Positions 8,329 through 17,551 of a stretch of 56,779 bases of DNA are shown here, piece by piece; the stretch's first letter is position 1, and every line of letters starts with the position of its first letter. The position numbers and the translations under genes were made by a program. The notes under the pieces are model-generated. The model was given only the letters and a program-made list of their open reading frames with translations. It had not been told where the DNA came from and did no database searches. The DNA comes from Acidimicrobiaceae bacterium (lineage in GTDB: Bacteria; Actinomycetota; Acidimicrobiia; Acidimicrobiales; RAAP-2): contig PKWY01000033.1 in assembly GCA_003132205.1 (NCBI GenBank), positions 207,197-263,975 on the forward strand. The letters run 5' to 3'.

Positions 8329-9084
8329 TCAAGCGCCCGCGGTGCGAGCGCAGTACGTGGTCGTGAGGTACGGAAGCTCGAAGGGTTCGTCGAAGTCACT
8401 GACCAGTCGCGCGACCTCTTCCACTATCGCCCGCTGCTCGTCATGCCCCATGACCGCGATGTAGCTCGTCGAGAGCACCCTTCGCTGCAGCGTCACCTTG
8501 TCGAGCAACTGGGAGTGGCGGAAACTGCGCATCTCGATCCTGACGAGCCCGCCTTCTTCGAGGGTCGGAATGAAGTCCATGCCCGCCGCGTAGGGCCTCT
8601 TGTCGTACCACTGCATCACGTGGCTCAACCGATCAACCCACGCGACCGATTCGTCGCGCTCGTTCCAGACGAGACCGAGCCCGCCGCCGGGAACGAGCAC
8701 CCGGGTGAACTCGGCCAACGCCGCGGGCGCATCGAACCAGTGGAACGCCTGGGCGACCGTCACGACGTCGATGGAGTGAACGTCGAACGGCAGCGACTCG
8801 GCGAAGCCGTCGAGCACCGGGACCCCGAGGTCTTGACGGTCGAACTCGATGCGCATCCCCTCGGATGGCTCGACAGCAATGAGCCGGGGGCAGAATGGCG
8901 CGATCTCGCGGGTGAAGAGGCCCGTTCCCGCGGCGACGTCCACCACGGTGCGGGCCTCGCTGATCTTCAAGGCCTGGACCATGTGCGCCACCGCCGCGAC
9001 CGGATAGCCCGGTCGGGCGGATTGGTAGCGCGCTCCGTCGGCGAAGCCCCGCACCGCATTCAATTGCCCGTCGTCAGTGCCCAC
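8329..9084 (-). CDS. Class I SAM-dependent methyltransferase
   Basis: A 251-residue methyltransferase with motif I VVDVAAGTGLFTREI near residues 47-61, then AVEPSEGM and SIDVVTVAQAFHWFD. The HWF segment and the N-terminal FADGARYQSARPGYP are typical of the Methyltransf_11 group with small-molecule substrates. The substrate is not known. It starts with GTG, and AAGGG lies 7 nt upstream. It is divergent from the acetyltransferase at 9177 across 92 bp. Confidence 0.85.
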   Translation of the reverse strand: MGTDDGQLNAVRGFADGARYQSARPGYPVAAVAHMVQALKISEARTVVDVAAGTGLFTREIAPFCPRLIAVEPSEGMRIEFDRQDLGVPVLDGFAESLPFDVHSIDVVTVAQAFHWFDAPAALAEFTRVLVPGGGLGLVWNERDESVAWVDRLSHVMQWYDKRPYAAGMDFIPTLEEGGLVRIEMRSFRHSQLLDKVTLQRRVLSTSYIAVMGHDEQRAIVEEVARLVSDFDEPFELPYLTTTYCARTAGA

Positions 9085-9164
9085 GTCGCCACCCTTCAGT
9101 CGCCATTCCTACTATCCGCGGGCGGCGCCGACAAGTTCCTGCGCGTCGTCGCCCGGCCATCTCG

Positions 9165-9170
9165 TAACGT
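9165..9170 (+). promoter_or_regulatory. -10 box of leaderless acetyltransferase gene
   Basis: TAACGT followed by 6 nt and ATG at 9177, with no ribosome site. Confidence 0.55.
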
Positions 9171-9176
9171 CGACGC

Positions 9177-10064
9177 ATGGAAGTCGTTCGATGCCCGTCC
9201 GCCGCCGAGTTCTTGCGCCTGACGACCACGTACCGCGCCGTCGAACCTATTCGCACGAATATCCTGGGGTCGGTTGCCACATCGGTGATGAACGGCACCC
9301 AGCGCTACGACGGAAGTTGGTGGTGGTTGATCCGCGCCGAGGACGGCGAGGTCGTCGGGGCCGCCATGCGAACGACGCCCTTCGGAATGCAGATCGGACC
9401 GATGCCCGACGAGGCGGCCTCCGCCCTCGGCGACCAAGTCGCGAGGCTTGACCACGAGCTCCCCTGGGTTTTCGGATCCGAGAACACCGTCCAGCAGTTT
9501 CTCGCCTCCTACCTGAAGGCCATGGCGCCCGCGCGAGTGAGCCTGAGCAGGGGGCGATGCGACGTCATCTATGAGGCCGGTGACGTGATCCTTTCCAATG
9601 TCGAAGGAACGTTCCGCCAGGCGGCGATCAGGGACTTCGACCTCGCGCACCAATGGACGTTGGAGTTCTATGAGTTCATCGACGGCGTAGCTGCAAGGTT
9701 CGACGACGCCGACCGCAACGCCCTGCGGGCCAAGTTGCTCGCCGGCTCGATCTGGTTCTGGGCAGTAGACGGGTCCCCGGTCTCGATGGCCGGCCACGCA
9801 TGGCCCGTCGAGACGCCGAACGGCATCGTCACCCGGGTCGGGCCCGTCTACACGCCGGCGCCACTTCGCGGGCACGGCTACGGGGCGGGCGTGGCCGCGT
9901 CACTCACCCAAGTCCTGCTTCGTCGAGGTTCGAGGGTGATGCTGTACGCGGACGCCGGTAACCCGACCAGCAACGGTGTCTACCGGCGCATTGGCTATCG
10001 GGAAGTGGACCGAGTGGTCAGGTTCGAATTCGCTTGGCGACTGGGGCACCCTTCGAGGCTCTGA
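9177..10064 (+). CDS. GNAT-family N-acetyltransferase (two-domain size)
   Basis: A 295-residue protein. The C-terminal half has the acetyl-CoA motif PLRGHGYGAGVAASL near residue 230, followed by a GNPTSNGVYRRIGYREV segment, both typical of GNAT enzymes. The N-terminal half (VVGAAMRTTPFGMQIGPMP) resembles a second, degenerate GNAT fold, as in many actinobacterial proteins of this size. The acetyl acceptor is unknown. The gene appears leaderless, with a -10 box 6 nt before the ATG. Confidence 0.82.
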   Translation: MEVVRCPSAAEFLRLTTTYRAVEPIRTNILGSVATSVMNGTQRYDGSWWWLIRAEDGEVVGAAMRTTPFGMQIGPMPDEAASALGDQVARLDHELPWVFGSENTVQQFLASYLKAMAPARVSLSRGRCDVIYEAGDVILSNVEGTFRQAAIRDFDLAHQWTLEFYEFIDGVAARFDDADRNALRAKLLAGSIWFWAVDGSPVSMAGHAWPVETPNGIVTRVGPVYTPAPLRGHGYGAGVAASLTQVLLRRGSRVMLYADAGNPTSNGVYRRIGYREVDRVVRFEFAWRLGHPSRL

Positions 10065-10116
10065 TCGCGCCTGGGTCATTGGCCGTGCTTGTCGTGGATT
10101 GCGTCTGCGTCAATCG

Positions 10117-10776
10117 CTACGGCGCACCAGGGAGCGCCTGCGCGGCACTTTGAGCTGGCCGAATCACCACGGTGCCTGCGAACTTGTCGTGCAGCGCCTG
10201 GTTCTTGTCATCCCAAAGGGGCCACAGGACATCGATGAGTTGCGGGATCTCCAGAGCCAAGGCAATCAAACTGTGGCGCGTTGCCGCCTGCGCCTGTTGG
10301 AGCGTGGGGTGGGAGTACGTCGTGAAATGCGCCACACCGCCAATGAGCACCAATAGTCCGAAAAGGCCGTTCCTCTTCACCGATGTTCGAAGGTCTATGC
10401 CAAGGGTGCGATCCGCGTTGACGACCTGTACCTTGGTGACCTTCATGCCAATGGTCTGTCCATTCTGATACGCCATGAACAGGGTCGAATAGATGAACTT
10501 CGCGATCGCCAGGGTCCCCACGCCCTCGTAGTACCCGAATCCCATCACCTTGACGGGTAGCTCGATCACGATGCTGACGAACAGTGAGTCGATCAAGAGG
10601 GCCAGGACCCGCCACCAGAAGCCCGCCAGCCCGGTCCTCACTGGCTCGACGACCTGATCCAATGGAAAATACGGAAGAGCCGAAGGATCGACCGCGCCGC
10701 CGACCTTGGTTCCGCATATCGTGCAGAACAGCTGGCCATCCTGCTCTGGCGCTCCGCAGCTCGTGCAGTAAGGCAT
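10117..10776 (-). CDS. Zinc-ribbon RDD-family membrane protein
   Basis: A 219-residue protein. Residues 4-22 form a zinc ribbon (CTSCG then CTICG), followed by an RDD domain with three or four hydrophobic segments (WWRVLALLIDSLFVSIVI; GQTIGMKVTKVQVV). The RDD arginine and aspartates are present. RDD proteins are small membrane proteins, some linked to ion or compatible-solute movement, but function is generally unknown. An AAGGAG site lies 6 nt before the ATG. It follows another zinc-ribbon membrane protein gene by 27 bp, so the two may be co-transcribed. Confidence 0.82.
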   Translation of the reverse strand: MPYCTSCGAPEQDGQLFCTICGTKVGGAVDPSALPYFPLDQVVEPVRTGLAGFWWRVLALLIDSLFVSIVIELPVKVMGFGYYEGVGTLAIAKFIYSTLFMAYQNGQTIGMKVTKVQVVNADRTLGIDLRTSVKRNGLFGLLVLIGGVAHFTTYSHPTLQQAQAATRHSLIALALEIPQLIDVLWPLWDDKNQALHDKFAGTVVIRPAQSAAQALPGAP

Positions 10777-10803
10777 CCCTAGCTCCTTGCCGTCTCAGCT
10801 TGT

Positions 10804-11682
10804 CTATTGCAGGATCGAAATTGTGAACAGCACCGCGTCGAACAGGAAGTGCGCCACAATCGGTCGATTGAGCTTGTGGTGCTTCTGGAACGATCGCGTG
10901 ACCAGGTAGCCAAAGGGAACTGTGAGCAGCAATCCCAGTCCATAGTAGACGTGGTAACTGGTTCGAAGGAAAAGGCTCAGAATGAGGGAACCTCGCGGGG
11001 TCCATCCAAGTTGACCAAGTCTCGTCAGTAGGTATCCGTTGACGAGCACTTCTTCGGTGACTGCGGTCACCGCCGACATGACGATGCCTTCGATCACGTA
11101 GTACTTGGGCACGTTGCCCACTGCGACATGGTTGACCAGCGACGCGTGATGGGTGAAGAATGCAGCGAAGGGCAGGATCATCAGGATCTCGATCCCGAAT
11201 GCAGCCGCCGCGATTCCAAGTCCGGGCAGCACGTCCCTCTTGAAGCTTGGCGCGCCAAGCCCCAAGACATCGGGTCCCTGTCCGGTCCGCTTCAGCAGGA
11301 AGAGGGCGAGCGGCACCATCGCGAAGATCGGAAGATACGCGAGAATCCCGAGCAGCATGTTCATGAACTGATTCGCCACTACCGAAGGGAAGCGTCCGAC
11401 GTCGCCCGACCCGGACAAGTGCTGCGCCAGGACCAGCACCGCGCTGATCACTACGGGCGCGAGAAACGCCAGCATGACGAATCGAGTCTCCCAGACCAGT
11501 GAGCTTCGAACCTCACCGCGCGGAAGATTCGACCCATCAGGAACTACCGACGCACCGAGCTCTCCTCCCAGCTGTTCACGATCGTGCGCGGCTCGCGTCC
11601 GAGGCTCACTTGACGTAGCGAGTCCGCACGTCCCGCAGAACGCCCCCACCGCCCTGGTCCCGCACGCCGGGCAGTAGCTCAT
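10804..11682 (-). CDS. Zinc-ribbon CPBP-family intramembrane protease-like protein
   Basis: A 292-residue protein with an N-terminal zinc ribbon (CPACG, CGTCG) and about six to eight membrane segments. The C-terminal half has the CPBP/Abi signature: TEEVLVNGYLLTRL for the glutamate pair, a histidine in RTSYHVYYG and the final HFLFD. The arginine that normally follows the glutamate pair (EExxxR) is an asparagine here, so protease activity is uncertain. The frame is open further upstream, but the ATG at 11682 begins directly at the zinc ribbon and has GGGAG before it. Confidence 0.78.
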   Translation of the reverse strand: MSYCPACGTRAVGAFCGTCGLATSSEPRTRAAHDREQLGGELGASVVPDGSNLPRGEVRSSLVWETRFVMLAFLAPVVISAVLVLAQHLSGSGDVGRFPSVVANQFMNMLLGILAYLPIFAMVPLALFLLKRTGQGPDVLGLGAPSFKRDVLPGLGIAAAAFGIEILMILPFAAFFTHHASLVNHVAVGNVPKYYVIEGIVMSAVTAVTEEVLVNGYLLTRLGQLGWTPRGSLILSLFLRTSYHVYYGLGLLLTVPFGYLVTRSFQKHHKLNRPIVAHFLFDAVLFTISILQ

Positions 11683-11874
11683 GCGCTCCCAACTTTCAAA
11701 GTTCCCCGAGTATCGCACGGACAACCTGAAGGGTGGCGCCTCGTCCGACGGGAAACCTCTCACCATTGCCACTGGCAAGCAGCGTCGGGGATCTTCCCGC
11801 ACTGGCGAAGGTGGTCAATGAAGGTTCAAGTCAGTTGAAGATCTTCTCGAAGCGGACCTGATGAAGGTTCGCTC

Positions 11875-13689
11875 CTACTCTCGCTCTTCCTGTTCCTCAA
11901 GACGCTCGAAGACGACACCGGCGGATCCGACACCGATCTCGGCCATCGCCAGCTCACCAACTCCGGTGAAGCCCTCTTCGTCCTCTTCGGGACCCGTCAT
12001 CGCGTGAAGCTGGACACCGGGGCCGCGCAGCCAGGAGAAGATCGCGCCGAGGAAGCACAGCCCGGCCGCCACGAGAAAGGCCATGTGCAGGCCCTTCGCG
12101 AAGGGCTTTTCGATCAGATTGGGGAAGAACCCTCGCCCCAGCAGCACCGACGAGTGCACGCCTGACTGGGCCAGGATGTGCGCCCCGAGCAACTGCTGCA
12201 TCGGGTTGATGCCGAGGAAGGCAGAGAAGAGGCTGCCTATCGCGGGAATGTGCGAGATCTGGACGGCCTGAACGGTCGGGACCCCTTGCGCCGTGAGACC
12301 GGAAAGCAAGGTGTGCGGCAGTGAGGCCGCGAGACCGAGCGTGATCACGGTGAAGAAGAAACCAATGGAGAGCACGCTCGCCGAGTTCTGGAAGGTGTTG
12401 AGCATCGCCCCGCCCGCACCGCGGCGATTGGCCGGTAGCGAGTTCATTACCGCGCTCGTGTTGGGCGCGGCGAAGAGGCCCATCGAAAGACCCACGAGGA
12501 GAAGCAGCGCCGCGAAGACCGAGTACGAGAAGTTGATGGGGATCATCTGGAGACCGACGAGGCTGATGCCGGTAAGGACGAGTCCCAACGTCGCGAAGTT
12601 GCGCGCGCCGTGACGGTCAGCCAGGCGTCCAGACAGCGGTCCGGCGATGAAGAAGCCAACGGTCAGCGGCACCATGTAGATGCCCGCCCACAACGGCGTC
12701 TGGGCGAAGTCGTAACCGTGCTGGGGCAGCCAGATTCCCTGCAGCCAGATGATGAGGATGAACTGCAGGCCACCACGGGCGAGCGACAGCATGAGCGTCG
12801 CCATGTTGCCCATGGCGAATCCCCGATTGGCGAAGAGGCTCAACTGGAACATCGGGTCTTCGACTCGGGTCTCGATGATGAGAAAGGCCACGAGCACGGC
12901 CAGCCCGCCGAAGATGCACGAGAGCACGAACGGACTCGTCCATCCCATGGCGTGGCCACCATAGGGCTGAAGCCCGTAGACGATTCCCGTAAGCAACGCA
13001 ATGAGGCCAATGGCGAAAGTGAAGTTGCCGAGCCAGTCGATCTTGGCTTTGGTGCGAGCCCCGTTGTCGTGGAGCTTCAGGTACGCCCACACCGTGCCGA
13101 AGATGCCGACAGGAACCGAGACGAGGAACACGAGGCGCCACTCAATGGGCGCGAGCAGCCCACCGAGCAGCAGGCCAAGGAACGATCCCCCGATCGCGGC
13201 GACGCCGTTGATACCGAGGGCGAGACCGCGCTCGTTCGCGGGAAAAGCGTCGGTCAGGATCGCGTTCGAGTTGGCGAAGAGGAACGCGCCACCGACGCCT
13301 TGGCCCACGCGCATGATGATGATCCACATCGCCCCGGCGGGGCCGGTCATCCACGTGACGGCGAGCAGGATCGAGAAGACCGTGAAGATGGCGAATCCCA
13401 TGGTGTACATCCGGACCCGACCGAAGATGTCGCCCACCCTTCCGAAACTGACGACGAGTACGGACGTGACGAGCAGGAAGCCCATCAAGATCCAGAGGAA
13501 GTACGGGGTGTTGCTGGGCGAAAGAGGGTCGAGCTTGATTCCGCGGAAGATGTTGGGCAGCGCGATCAGAAGGATCGAACCGTTGATGGTCGCCATGAGA
13601 ATGCCCAAAGTCGTGTTCGAGAGCGCAATCCACTTATAGCGATCGGGGTGCGGGTGCGGGTTCGGGTGCAGATCTGTTGGGGTCGACAT
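11875..13689 (-). CDS. DHA2-type MFS multidrug exporter
   Basis: A 604-residue transporter with about 14 hydrophobic segments. It begins with a histidine-proline-rich head (HPNPHPHPD) and has the DHA motif [14 protein letters not shown] after segment 2. It ends in an acidic tail of about 40 residues. The family exports drugs or toxic metabolites with proton exchange. A GGAG site precedes the ATG. It is divergent from a MarR-family gene, and a perfect palindrome sits between them, so local control by that regulator is likely. Confidence 0.88.
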   Translation of the reverse strand: MSTPTDLHPNPHPHPDRYKWIALSNTTLGILMATINGSILLIALPNIFRGIKLDPLSPSNTPYFLWILMGFLLVTSVLVVSFGRVGDIFGRVRMYTMGFAIFTVFSILLAVTWMTGPAGAMWIIIMRVGQGVGGAFLFANSNAILTDAFPANERGLALGINGVAAIGGSFLGLLLGGLLAPIEWRLVFLVSVPVGIFGTVWAYLKLHDNGARTKAKIDWLGNFTFAIGLIALLTGIVYGLQPYGGHAMGWTSPFVLSCIFGGLAVLVAFLIIETRVEDPMFQLSLFANRGFAMGNMATLMLSLARGGLQFILIIWLQGIWLPQHGYDFAQTPLWAGIYMVPLTVGFFIAGPLSGRLADRHGARNFATLGLVLTGISLVGLQMIPINFSYSVFAALLLLVGLSMGLFAAPNTSAVMNSLPANRRGAGGAMLNTFQNSASVLSIGFFFTVITLGLAASLPHTLLSGLTAQGVPTVQAVQISHIPAIGSLFSAFLGINPMQQLLGAHILAQSGVHSSVLLGRGFFPNLIEKPFAKGLHMAFLVAAGLCFLGAIFSWLRGPGVQLHAMTGPEEDEEGFTGVGELAMAEIGVGSAGVVFERLEEQEERE

Positions 13690-13730
13690 TGATTCTCCAG
13701 GGATGAGTCTCGAAATTGGGTACGGGAAGA

Positions 13731-13754
13731 TACTTAGTTAATACTAACTAAGTA
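13731..13754. promoter_or_regulatory. Palindromic operator between MFS exporter and MarR gene
   Basis: TACTTAGTTA and TAACTAAGTA form a perfect 10-bp inverted repeat around a 4-nt spacer. Its right end overlaps the -10 box of the MarR gene. Length, symmetry and place fit a MarR dimer site that represses both directions. Confidence 0.75.
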
Positions 13755-13758
13755 TACT
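13753..13758 (+). promoter_or_regulatory. -10 box of leaderless MarR gene
   Basis: TATACT followed by 6 nt and GTG at 13765. It overlaps the palindrome's right arm by 2 nt, so bound regulator should block RNA polymerase. Confidence 0.65.
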
Positions 13759-13764
13759 GAAATC

Positions 13765-14244
13765 GTGACCGCAACGCCCCTACGAGCCAAGCCGGTGAAG
13801 CCCGGCCACCAGGAGACCTCACCAGCGGTCAGCCTTCGCGTTGCGGTCGCACGGATACACAGGGCGCTTCGCATCAACGCTGAGAACAACGTGACCCCGT
13901 CGCAGGCTTCCGCCCTCGCTCGTATCGAACAGGCCGAGCCCGTGCGCCTTGGCGTGCTCGCCCAACTCGAGGGTATAACGGCCGCCTCCATGAGCAAGGT
14001 CGTTGAATCGCTCGAAGCGCAGGACCTCCTGGTGCGGGTCCCCGACCCGCTCGACGGACGCGTCAGCATGGTCGAGATCAGCCCGACGGGGCGGAAGTTG
14101 ATCCAGAAGTTCCGCTCAGCGAGCACCCGTGCCATCGAGGGGGCGCTCGATTCATTGAGCGCCGAAGAGCAGCAGATCATTCACGAGTCACTTCCGGTCC
14201 TGGAGAAACTGTCGGAGATCCTCCAAACCCGCCAGAGCAGCTGA
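13765..14244 (+). CDS. MarR-family transcriptional regulator
   Basis: A 159-residue winged-helix regulator. It has the MarR helix-turn-helix (LGVLAQLEGITAASMSKVVE) and the wing DPLDGRVSMVEISPTGRKLI in their usual order, flanked by dimerisation helices. It probably represses itself and the divergent DHA2 exporter and releases DNA when it binds a ligand. The start is GTG, 6 nt after a -10 box, with no ribosome site. Confidence 0.88.
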   Translation: MTATPLRAKPVKPGHQETSPAVSLRVAVARIHRALRINAENNVTPSQASALARIEQAEPVRLGVLAQLEGITAASMSKVVESLEAQDLLVRVPDPLDGRVSMVEISPTGRKLIQKFRSASTRAIEGALDSLSAEEQQIIHESLPVLEKLSEILQTRQSS

Positions 14245-14358
14245 CCGGCGAGCGGATCCTTCAGGGTGCCACCGAATTACGGCTAGACCTGAAAGCGGAT
14301 GGTGGAAGTAGTTTGGCGCCACCGCACGAACGTCGGGACTGAGGAAACTGGAGGAGTC

Positions 14359-14874
14359 GTGAGCGACCTAGAAGACTTCACCGGCGATGAAGAACCCGAA
14401 GGCCTCGAACAGTACGCCATCGTCGCCGCCCGTCGCCAGCAGTGGGACATCCTCTTGTGGCAGATGCCGACGATGGCCCTTACCGGCGAGGCGTTCCTGC
14501 TCACCATCGCCCTGGCGGGGTCCACGTCCCAGACCGGACGGATCGTCGCATCCGCTCTCGCGCTCGTGGTCGCCGTGGCGGCACTCCACTCGCTCTCGGC
14601 CCACCGGCTCAGCGAGCTGGCTGACGCCGCGTGGCTACGCGAGCACGAACGCGAACACGGGGCTCCGGAGATTCACGGCATCTCGTGGCGCGACCGAAGG
14701 ATCGCCATGATCAAGGACCAGCTGGAGTCGAATCACATCACCGACCGGCTCGTCGCGCGCATGTACAAGTTCCGTTCCATCGCGGTCTGGTTCTGGACCA
14801 TGGTCCTGATCGCACTCACGGCGACGATCGTCCTCGTGATCTCGATCGTCGACCCGCAACTTCTCCACACCTAG
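14359..14874 (+). CDS. Small membrane protein of unknown function
   Basis: A 171-residue protein I do not recognise. It has an acidic N-terminus, two adjacent hydrophobic segments (ALTGEAFLLTIAL; IVASALALVVAVAAL), a charged middle with HEREHG and WRDRRIAMIK, and a final hydrophobic segment (FWTMVLIALTATIVLVIS), so three membrane passes are likely. The GTG at 14359 has GAGGAG just upstream and is preferred to an upstream in-frame start. No enzyme motif is visible. Confidence 0.65.
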   Translation: MSDLEDFTGDEEPEGLEQYAIVAARRQQWDILLWQMPTMALTGEAFLLTIALAGSTSQTGRIVASALALVVAVAALHSLSAHRLSELADAAWLREHEREHGAPEIHGISWRDRRIAMIKDQLESNHITDRLVARMYKFRSIAVWFWTMVLIALTATIVLVISIVDPQLLHT

Positions 14875-14879
14875 AGAAG

Positions 14880-15371
14880 CTACGGTCGTTGGCCGCGCAG
14901 CCTTCTCGTCGGAGCCAGAGCGACTAACGAGTAGTACGTGACCACCGCGATGGCCAGGTGCATCACCACGAGCACGAACACTGCGTCGGTGGACGCGCCA
15001 TTGATCCAGATGAACGCGTCAGGCGCGAGCAGCACCACGGTGACGGCGATGGCCATGCGATAGAAGAGCCACCTCGGGGTCGACGAGATCCTGGTCACGA
15101 TCGGCCAGCCCAGGCAGGCGATGACAACGCCGATCACGGTCAACTTCGAATAGTCGAATAACTGGAAGTGCTGATAGCCCTTCGTCGAAGGAAAGAGGCG
15201 CGTGCCAATGGCGACGAGGATCCAGTCGGCGACCAGCGACCCGACGATGGCCACGAGCGAGGCGAGAACCACCTCGCCCTTCGAGGGCTGTCGAGGCGGC
15301 TGGAAGTCGACGTGAAAGACCCGGAAGAGAGGTTGGAGGAACGCCGGGAACTGGTCAGCGGTCAGATTCAT
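14880..15371 (-). CDS. Four-pass membrane protein of unknown function
   Basis: A 163-residue protein with about four hydrophobic segments (VLASLVAIVGSLVADWILVA; VIGVVIACLGWPIV; MAIAVTVVLLAPDAFIWI; VLVVMHLAIAVVTYYSLV). The repeated pattern of a small residue pair next to aspartate and tryptophan resembles small actinobacterial membrane proteins of unknown role. The ATG at 15371 has GGGGAT upstream; a TTG at 15386 is possible. It converges on the previous membrane protein gene, 5 bp apart. Confidence 0.65.
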   Translation of the reverse strand: MNLTADQFPAFLQPLFRVFHVDFQPPRQPSKGEVVLASLVAIVGSLVADWILVAIGTRLFPSTKGYQHFQLFDYSKLTVIGVVIACLGWPIVTRISSTPRWLFYRMAIAVTVVLLAPDAFIWINGASTDAVFVLVVMHLAIAVVTYYSLVALAPTRRLRGQRP

Positions 15372-15446
15372 TTCGTCGATCCCCAATACTTCAAACCTCA
15401 GTGAAGATTCAATTTTAATCCAATTACGCGGACCGGTCGGTTCATG

Positions 15447-15722
15447 TCAGCTCTCGTCGAACTGCGTCTCTTCAAGAATTGTGCGGAGTTGGCGGCCCAT
15501 TTCGCGAGGATTCCCGCTGATTTCACCGACGACGTCGCCTTCGATCTCGGTGTCGTCGCCGGGCTCGTACCTCGAAACGCGCATGCCTTTTCCGGCTCTT
15601 GACGCGCAGATCACGTAGGGAAGCCCGATCTGTCCCGAGTCACGCGTCGCCATTATCTGGCCGCTGCGTCCGAGACCGATGCTCCAACCCGGCGAACGAG
15701 CGGCGTCCATGACCCGCTGCAC
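15447..15722 (-). CDS. Small hypothetical protein
   Basis: A 91-residue protein that I do not recognise. It contains WSIGLGRSGQIM, a short IGLPYVICASRAGKG strand and an acidic DDTEIEGDVVGE segment, and ends in acidic residues. It looks like a small soluble beta-rich protein. Start choice is poor: GTG at 15722 has no clear ribosome site. Amino acid use is normal for a real gene. Confidence 0.45.
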   Translation of the reverse strand: MQRVMDAARSPGWSIGLGRSGQIMATRDSGQIGLPYVICASRAGKGMRVSRYEPGDDTEIEGDVVGEISGNPREMGRQLRTILEETQFDES

Positions 15723-15793
15723 TTCGCCGCCACTTGAGAAACCAGAAGATTTTGCGATGCCCCCACCTTACGGGGTGGGTGTCGCACGCCAGG

Positions 15794-16258
15794 CTAGGCG
15801 TTGCCGGCCGCGCGCGCTTCGCACGTCTCCTTTAGCTTCTCGAGGGTCGTGCGTATGGAGGTCTTGGTGTACTCGGCGCGATTGAATCCGCTCTTCTTGT
15901 CGGACCTGCGAACCCACGCGTTGCGGCGTTCGCTCCAACCCTCGATCACCCTGCACCCGTTCGGGGTGGGCTCGACCGAGTACTCCCACTTGGAGACATG
16001 AAAGGGACCGTAGGTCACGTCAAACGCGAACTTCGAAGGAGGCTCGAACGCGGAGACGCGCACCATCGTCGTCCACGTATCGCTGCCTCGGGCGTTCGTT
16101 CCCTTGAACTTCGCGCCAAGCCCGGGTCCGGTCGCCCCTCCCAACCAGTCTCCACCGGTATTCTCCGGCGACAATCGACCCATCTCCGGCAAATTGCTGA
16201 GGGTGGCGAAAACGACCTCGGGGTTCGCGGCGATTTCAATCGAATCTGAGTAGTCCAT
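15794..16258 (-). CDS. SRPBCC-family protein (Coq10/START-like)
   Basis: A 154-residue protein with the SRPBCC pattern: an opening strand plus helix (SIEIAANPEVVFATLSNLPEM), a run of strands with TWTTMVRVSAFEPPSKFAF, and a final long helix rich in lysine and arginine. It closely follows the actinobacterial group often annotated as polyketide cyclase/dehydrase. The ligand is unknown. The gene appears leaderless. Confidence 0.78.
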   Translation of the reverse strand: MDYSDSIEIAANPEVVFATLSNLPEMGRLSPENTGGDWLGGATGPGLGAKFKGTNARGSDTWTTMVRVSAFEPPSKFAFDVTYGPFHVSKWEYSVEPTPNGCRVIEGWSERRNAWVRRSDKKSGFNRAEYTKTSIRTTLEKLKETCEARAAGNA

Positions 16259-16264
16259 AGCGAG

Positions 16265-16270
16265 ACTCTA
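16265..16270 (-). promoter_or_regulatory. -10 box of leaderless SRPBCC gene
   Basis: TAGAGT on the minus strand, 6 nt before the ATG at 16258, with no ribosome site. Confidence 0.55.
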
Positions 16271-16271
16271 C

Positions 16272-16877
16272 CTAGCACACCTGCGCGAACGCCCGCTGGT
16301 TTCGAGCGTCCAGGGCGTATGTCCACTCGATCAGGCACCAACTGAAGCCGAGATCGAAGATGATCTCGCCCTGGAGCAGATACGCGAAGTGCCAATCGGG
16401 TAGCGAAGCGGCAGCGAGTATCCCACCGGCGAGCGTCACGAGGAACGCCACGACCGAGCCTGGCGCGCGGTGCTGGACGAGCAGGAGCGCGCAGATTGCG
16501 AACTCGACCAGCGCCACGATGACCCCGATGGTCATGTGGGTCCAATTGAGGAACGTTCCCTTGTTGAAGGGTGTGACGAGAAGAAGAAGGAGCCCGATCG
16601 AGATGACGCGAAGCCCCGCCACCGTGAGGTGCGGCGCGTCAGTGCCCGTGAAATGCGTCGACGTTCTCCACATCCCGTACGCGCCGACGCAGAAACCCGG
16701 GACCATGAGCGGAATGGTGAGGTGGTACACCACGTAGAAGGAGATCCCGTCGGTTTCGCTCGTGGCGCTGTGGTTGATCAGCACGCACACCGCGATCACC
16801 ACGAAGAAGAACAACTGGGTGCTGAGCAGCAGATGGCGAACCTCGGGTACGCTTCCCCTCTCGCTCCGCTGATTCAT
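16272..16877 (-). CDS. Six-pass membrane protein of unknown function
   Basis: A 201-residue protein I do not recognise, with about six hydrophobic segments from LFFFVVIAVCVLIN to the C-terminal LGFSWCLIEW. Histidines lie near segment ends (HFTGTDAPH, LNWTHMTIG, LPDWHFAYLL). The start has both a GGGAG site and a TAACTT box 6 nt before the ATG, so it could be read with or without a leader. It precedes the SRPBCC gene by 13 bp in the same direction. Confidence 0.65.
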   Translation of the reverse strand: MNQRSERGSVPEVRHLLLSTQLFFFVVIAVCVLINHSATSETDGISFYVVYHLTIPLMVPGFCVGAYGMWRTSTHFTGTDAPHLTVAGLRVISIGLLLLLVTPFNKGTFLNWTHMTIGVIVALVEFAICALLLVQHRAPGSVVAFLVTLAGGILAAASLPDWHFAYLLQGEIIFDLGFSWCLIEWTYALDARNQRAFAQVC

Positions 16878-16899
16878 GCTCCCAAGTTAGAGGCGCAGA

Positions 16900-17382
16900 C
16901 TATCCGGAGAAACGGACGCGCGAGGCCTCGAGCTCCTTCAGCGCCTCATCGCGGCCCACGTAGTTCTCGACCTTCATCCACTTACCCTCGTCGAGGTCCT
17001 TGTACACCCTGAAGAAGTGGCTGATCCGGTCGAGGATGTCCTTCGGGACGTCACCGATGTCGGTCGCCGACTTCCACCTCGGATCGTAGGAAGGAACGCA
17101 TATCAACTTCTCGTCCCTACCGTGTTCATCGGTCATGATGCACATGCCGAGGATCTTCGACTCGATCAGGCAACCGGGGAACGTCGGGTACTCGGTGAGC
17201 ACCAGCGCGTCGAGGGGGTCGCCGTCGCCGCCGAGGGTGTCGGGGATGAATCCGTACTCCGCGGGGTATCCCATGGAGACGAGCAGGTGGCGGTCCAGCT
17301 TGATCGTGTGGGTCTCGTGGTCGTACTCGTACTTGTTCTTACTGTCCCGCGGGATCTCAATGATTACGTTTACTGTGTCCAT
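16900..17382 (-). CDS. ppa: Inorganic pyrophosphatase
   Basis: A 160-residue family I pyrophosphatase of bacterial length. The metal-binding core GGDGDPLDALVL lies at residues 51-62, with substrate residues in YEYDHET and EYGFIPDT. It hydrolyses the pyrophosphate made in biosynthesis. The ATG at 17382 follows AAGGAG; the longer in-frame start at 17433 is not supported by homology. Confidence 0.94.
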   Translation of the reverse strand: MDTVNVIIEIPRDSKNKYEYDHETHTIKLDRHLLVSMGYPAEYGFIPDTLGGDGDPLDALVLTEYPTFPGCLIESKILGMCIMTDEHGRDEKLICVPSYDPRWKSATDIGDVPKDILDRISHFFRVYKDLDEGKWMKVENYVGRDEALKELEASRVRFSG

Positions 17383-17551
17383 CGTTGACGGCTCCTTCTT
17401 GCGACCTTTTGGCCGCTGCGCAGTGCAAGCCAATCGTAGCGAGATGAAGAAGGTTCATTCTCTTTCGCCGCCCCTTTCTTAGGGTCATAGCCCGCGAAAG
17501 AGTGGCAAGACAAGGAGGTTCGCACCGGCGGACTTCCAGCAAGGACTGCCT

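Noticed and set aside
12610..13692. Long plus-strand reading frame of 360 codons opposite the MFS gene
   Set aside because: Charged, repetitive composition and full overlap with a clear 14-segment transporter; a GC-codon shadow.
17451..17510. CTTTCGC...GCGAAAG inverted repeat upstream of the hypothetical gene
   Set aside because: Only 7-bp arms with a loop near 25 nt; too weak to call.
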